From the NCBI GenBank assembly GCA_003134675.1, contig PLBZ01000009.1:3755-12154 (forward strand): a DNA stretch of 8,400 bases, read 5' to 3'. Both the position numbers and the translations under genes were made by a program. Source of the DNA: Solirubrobacterales bacterium. Its GTDB lineage: Bacteria > Actinomycetota > Thermoleophilia > Solirubrobacterales > Solirubrobacteraceae. Under the pieces are notes generated by a model. The model was not told the origin of the DNA and made no database searches. It saw only the letters and a program-made list of their open reading frames with translations. Below, in pieces: positions 5,881 to 8,400 of this stretch (position 1 is its first letter; each line of letters opens with the position of its first letter).

Positions 5881-7884
5881 ATGGCTTACTTCGTAACAGG
5901 AGCGACCGGCTTCATCGGACGCCGCTTGATCGAGCGGCTGCTCGACCAGCGCCAGGGCAAGGTGTATGTGCTCGTGCGCGCAGGCTCGACCGGCAGGCTG
6001 GACGACCTGATCGAGCGCTGGAGGGCAGTCGCCGGTGTGAGCGCGGCAAAGCGTGTGCAGCCCGTGATCGGAGACTTATGCAGGCCACTGCTGGGAATCG
6101 AGGGTGAGCAGGTGACTGAGCTGAGAGGCAAGGTCGAGCACTTCTTCCACCTGGCCGCGATCTACGACATGACCGCACCGGCGGAGCAGAACACGGCCGT
6201 GAATGTTGGAGGTAGCACACATGCAGTCGAGCTGGCGCGGGCGCTGGAGTGCAAGTGCTTGCACCACGTCTCCTCGATCGCAGTGGCCGGCGAGTACCCC
6301 GGGCGATTTGAGGAGGACATGTTCGATGAGGGCCAGAAGCTGCCCTCGCCGTACCACAGGACCAAGTTCGAGGCCGAGCGGATCGTGCGCGAGCAGCCAT
6401 ACGTGCCCTGGCGCGTATACCGCCCCGGGGTCGTGGTGGGCGATTCGCAGACGGGTGAGATGGACAAGATCGACGGCCCGTACTACTTCTTCAAGGCGAT
6501 CCAGCGGACGCGGAAACTGATCCCCGAGTGGCTGCCGCTCGTGGGCCTGGACATGGGCAAGACAAACGTCGTGCCGGTCGATTGGGTCGCGGGGGCGCTG
6601 GACCACATCGCGCACGAGTCCGACCTCGACGGCAGGGCCTTCCACCTGACGGATCCGAAGGGGCAGAAAGTGGACGAGCTGTACAACGAGTTCGCGGCCG
6701 CGGCGCACGCACCGCGGGTGGCTGTGAGCGTCGATAAACGGCTGACGGACGTGCTGCCGACATGGCCGCTGAGCCTGGCACTGGCGCTGCCTCCGCTGCG
6801 CCAGGTGCGCAGCATCACCCTGCGCGAGCTGGGCATCCCCGGAGAGGTCATCGAACACATGGAGCTCAAGCCGGAGTTCGACACACGCGAGGCTGCAAGA
6901 GCGCTGAAAGGCTCGGCGCTGGAGAACCCGCCGGCGCTGGGAGATTACGCGCCGCGGCTGTGGGACTACTGGGAGCGAGAGATGGACAGCGGCCTCGTGC
7001 GGGGACGCTCGCTACAGGAGGAGCTGACGGGCAAGCACGTGCTGATCACGGGAGCCTCGTCGGGCATCGGCTGGGCAGCGGCGCTGAAAGTCGCGGCCGC
7101 GGGCGGGGTTCCGCTGCTGGTCGCCCGAAACGTGGAGAAGCTCGAGGAGCTGCGCGCCGAGATCGTCGCGGGGGGCGGCACAGCGTATGTGTATGCGGCG
7201 GACCTGTCGGACATGGAGTCGGTCGACCGCCTGGTCGAGCGGGTACTGGCGGACCACAGGAGCGTGGACATGCTGGTGAACAACGCGGGGCGCTCGATCA
7301 GGCGCTCGATCGCGCTGAGCTACGACCGCTTTCACGACTTCGAACGCACGATGCAGCTGAATTACTTCGGCGCGGTGAAGCTGATCATCGGGCTGATGGG
7401 GCACATGCGCGAGCGGGGATCGGGGCACATCGTGAACATCTCCTCGATCGGCGTGCAGACCAACCCACCGCGTTTCTCCGCGTATGTGGCCTCGAAGGCC
7501 GCGCTCGACGCGTTCACCAGAGTGGTCTCCAGCGAGGTGATCGGCGACGGGGTGACCTTCACGACGATTCACATGCCACTCGTGCGCACGCCGATGATCG
7601 CCCCAACGAAGATGTACGACGCATTCCCCGCGATCACACCAGAGGCGGCGGGCGACATGATCTGCGAAGCGCTGCGTACGCGCCCGAAGCACATGGGCAC
7701 CCGCTTGGGAACATTCGGCGAGGTCGCCTATACGCTCGCGCCTCGAGCGGTCGACCAGCTGCTGCACCTCGCCTACCGCGTGTTCCCCGACTCCGCAGCC
7801 TCAAAGGGACACAGCGACACGGAGGAGCGGGCCTCGTTCGAGCAGATCGCGATGGCCACCCTCACAAGGGGCGTGCACTGGTAG
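5881..7884 (+). CDS. fatty acyl-CoA reductase, alcohol-forming (two-domain SDR; Marinobacter FAR / mycobacterial AcrA1 type)
   Basis: The 667-residue protein joins two short-chain dehydrogenase domains. The N-terminal extended-SDR domain has the nucleotide motif TGATGFIG (6-13), Ser131/132 in HHVSSIA and the Tyr158-x3-Lys162 pair (YHRTK). It would reduce the acyl-CoA thioester. The C-terminal classical SDR domain has TGASSGIG (390-397), NNAG (467-470), Ser521/522 in NISSIG and Tyr535-x3-Lys539 (YVASK), and would reduce the aldehyde to the alcohol. From memory, length, domain order and long stretches match the Marinobacter aquaeolei enzyme (Maqu_2220, about 661 residues) very closely: GEMDKIDGPYYFFK (193-206), RSIRRSIALSYDRFHDFERT (471-490), MPLVRTPMIAPTK (565-577) and the terminal TRGVHW. 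Mycobacterium tuberculosis Rv3391 (AcrA1) has the same architecture. The reaction uses NADPH in characterised relatives and yields fatty alcohols for wax esters. Both catalytic sets are intact. It follows the crotonase by 21 nt; its lipid product here is inferred. Confidence 0.93.
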   Translation: MAYFVTGATGFIGRRLIERLLDQRQGKVYVLVRAGSTGRLDDLIERWRAVAGVSAAKRVQPVIGDLCRPLLGIEGEQVTELRGKVEHFFHLAAIYDMTAPAEQNTAVNVGGSTHAVELARALECKCLHHVSSIAVAGEYPGRFEEDMFDEGQKLPSPYHRTKFEAERIVREQPYVPWRVYRPGVVVGDSQTGEMDKIDGPYYFFKAIQRTRKLIPEWLPLVGLDMGKTNVVPVDWVAGALDHIAHESDLDGRAFHLTDPKGQKVDELYNEFAAAAHAPRVAVSVDKRLTDVLPTWPLSLALALPPLRQVRSITLRELGIPGEVIEHMELKPEFDTREAARALKGSALENPPALGDYAPRLWDYWEREMDSGLVRGRSLQEELTGKHVLITGASSGIGWAAALKVAAAGGVPLLVARNVEKLEELRAEIVAGGGTAYVYAADLSDMESVDRLVERVLADHRSVDMLVNNAGRSIRRSIALSYDRFHDFERTMQLNYFGAVKLIIGLMGHMRERGSGHIVNISSIGVQTNPPRFSAYVASKAALDAFTRVVSSEVIGDGVTFTTIHMPLVRTPMIAPTKMYDAFPAITPEAAGDMICEALRTRPKHMGTRLGTFGEVAYTLAPRAVDQLLHLAYRVFPDSAASKGHSDTEERASFEQIAMATLTRGVHW

Positions 7885-7927
7885 GACCAAGCGCCGGTGT
7901 GGCGATCGGTGTTGGGATGATGGGCGC

Positions 7928-8400
7928 GTGAACGACACGTCCCCGGCAATCGAAGTACATGGGCTCACCAAGAGCTATGGCGCCTTGGAGGCGGTGCGCG
8001 GCATCGACGTCAGCGTGCACCGCGGCGAGGTGTTTGGACTGCTTGGGCCGAACGGCGCCGGCAAGACCACGACCGTGGAGATCCTCGAGGGCTACCGCAA
8101 GCGCAGCGGCGGCGAGGTCTCCGTGCTCGGGCAGGACCCGGGCACGCGCAGCCGTGCACTGCGCCAGCGAATCGGAATCGTGCTGCAGTCGGGCGGCATC
8201 TACAGCCACGTGACCCCGCGCGAGGCGCTGCGCCACTGGGCCAGCTTCTATCCGAAACCCCGTGACGTGGAGGAGGTGCTAACGCTGGCCGGCCTGCGCG
8301 AGAAGGCGGACGTGCGCAGTCGAAAGCTCTCGGGCGGGCAGCTTCGGCGTCTTGACTTCGCGCTGGCGCTGGTCGGAGATCCGGAGCTGATCTTCCTCGA
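7928..8400 (+). CDS. ABC transporter ATP-binding protein, ABC-2/DrrA type (N-terminal half, cut by window edge)
   Basis: The frame opens at GTG 7928 and runs off the window after 157 complete codons; a full member has about 250-320 residues. Walker A GPNGAGKTT is at residues 40-48, the Q-loop Gln at 87 (GIVLQSGGIY) and the signature LSGGQ at 134-138. The window ends inside Walker B (DPELIFL, next codon starting GA). The wording RKLSGGQLRRLDFALALVGDPEL is typical of ATPases paired with ABC-2-type permeases that export drugs, lipids or polysaccharides (DrrA-like); a permease gene would be expected just downstream. No upstream in-frame ATG or GTG exists nearby, so GTG is the likely start; GGGA about 10 nt upstream is a weak ribosome-binding site. 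It lies 43 nt after the acyl-CoA reductase, so co-transcription is possible. Export of a lipid made by its neighbours is speculation. Confidence 0.92.
   Translation, partial: MNDTSPAIEVHGLTKSYGALEAVRGIDVSVHRGEVFGLLGPNGAGKTTTVEILEGYRKRSGGEVSVLGQDPGTRSRALRQRIGIVLQSGGIYSHVTPREALRHWASFYPKPRDVEEVLTLAGLREKADVRSRKLSGGQLRRLDFALALVGDPELIFL

Noticed and set aside
7285..7314. Direct repeat GCGCTCGATC in the acyl-CoA reductase
   Set aside because: It encodes the RSIRRSIA segment that, from memory, is also found in the Marinobacter homologue, so it reflects protein conservation.
6762..7931. 389-codon plus-strand frame overlapping the second half of the acyl-CoA reductase
   Set aside because: It lies in another frame of a gene with strong full-length similarity to a known enzyme. 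Gly/Arg/Ala-rich and without motifs.
7862..8236. 124-codon minus-strand frame opposite the ABC transporter gene
   Set aside because: Antisense to a clear ATPase; His/Ala/Arg-rich composition with no motif.

Overview
The window is GC-rich and gene-dense, with G/C-biased third codon positions and a TTG and a GTG start. It looks like chromosomal DNA of a high-GC actinobacterium. The uvrC-rapZ gene order, TANNNT boxes close to start codons and the type of fatty acyl-CoA reductase fit Actinobacteria. My best guess is the Solirubrobacterales/Thermoleophilia branch, but that is inference from gene content. No phage, insertion sequence, tRNA, rRNA or CRISPR array is visible.

The window is two divergent transcription units separated by about 100 bases (4688-4786). 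The left unit runs on the minus strand. From promoter to window edge it holds a two-domain ABC-F ATPase (4687-2675), a small four-helix membrane protein (2659-2300), the excision nuclease subunit UvrC (2303-426, probably from a TTG start that overlaps the upstream stop) and the N-terminal part of RapZ/YvcJ (393-1, cut by the window edge). Spacings are 15 nt, a 4-nt overlap and 32 nt, so this is very likely one operon. It joins ribosome-associated ABC-F function, DNA repair and the conserved uvrC-rapZ block, which in actinobacteria usually continues with yvcK and whiA.

The right unit runs on the plus strand: a small secreted or membrane-anchored protein (4787-5056), a crotonase-family enzyme with both catalytic glutamates (5086-5859), a two-domain fatty acyl-CoA reductase (5881-7884) closely resembling the Marinobacter alcohol-forming enzyme and mycobacterial AcrA1, and the start of an ABC-2-type transporter ATPase (7928 to the window end). 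Crotonase and reductase both act on acyl-CoA and together suggest fatty-alcohol or wax-type lipid metabolism; product and export link are inference.

The most unusual element is inside the ABC-F gene. At 2943-3062, five 24-bp palindromes are tiled head to tail with no change of register. All share the core CGCATGCG but have different, self-complementary arms. The array encodes an 8-residue repeat (His-Ala plus six variable residues) in the linker between the second ATPase domain and the C-terminal coiled coil. Keeping symmetry while arm sequence varies is not expected from protein-level selection or simple tandem duplication. It points to an uncharacterised palindromic repeat family able to sit in frame in genes.
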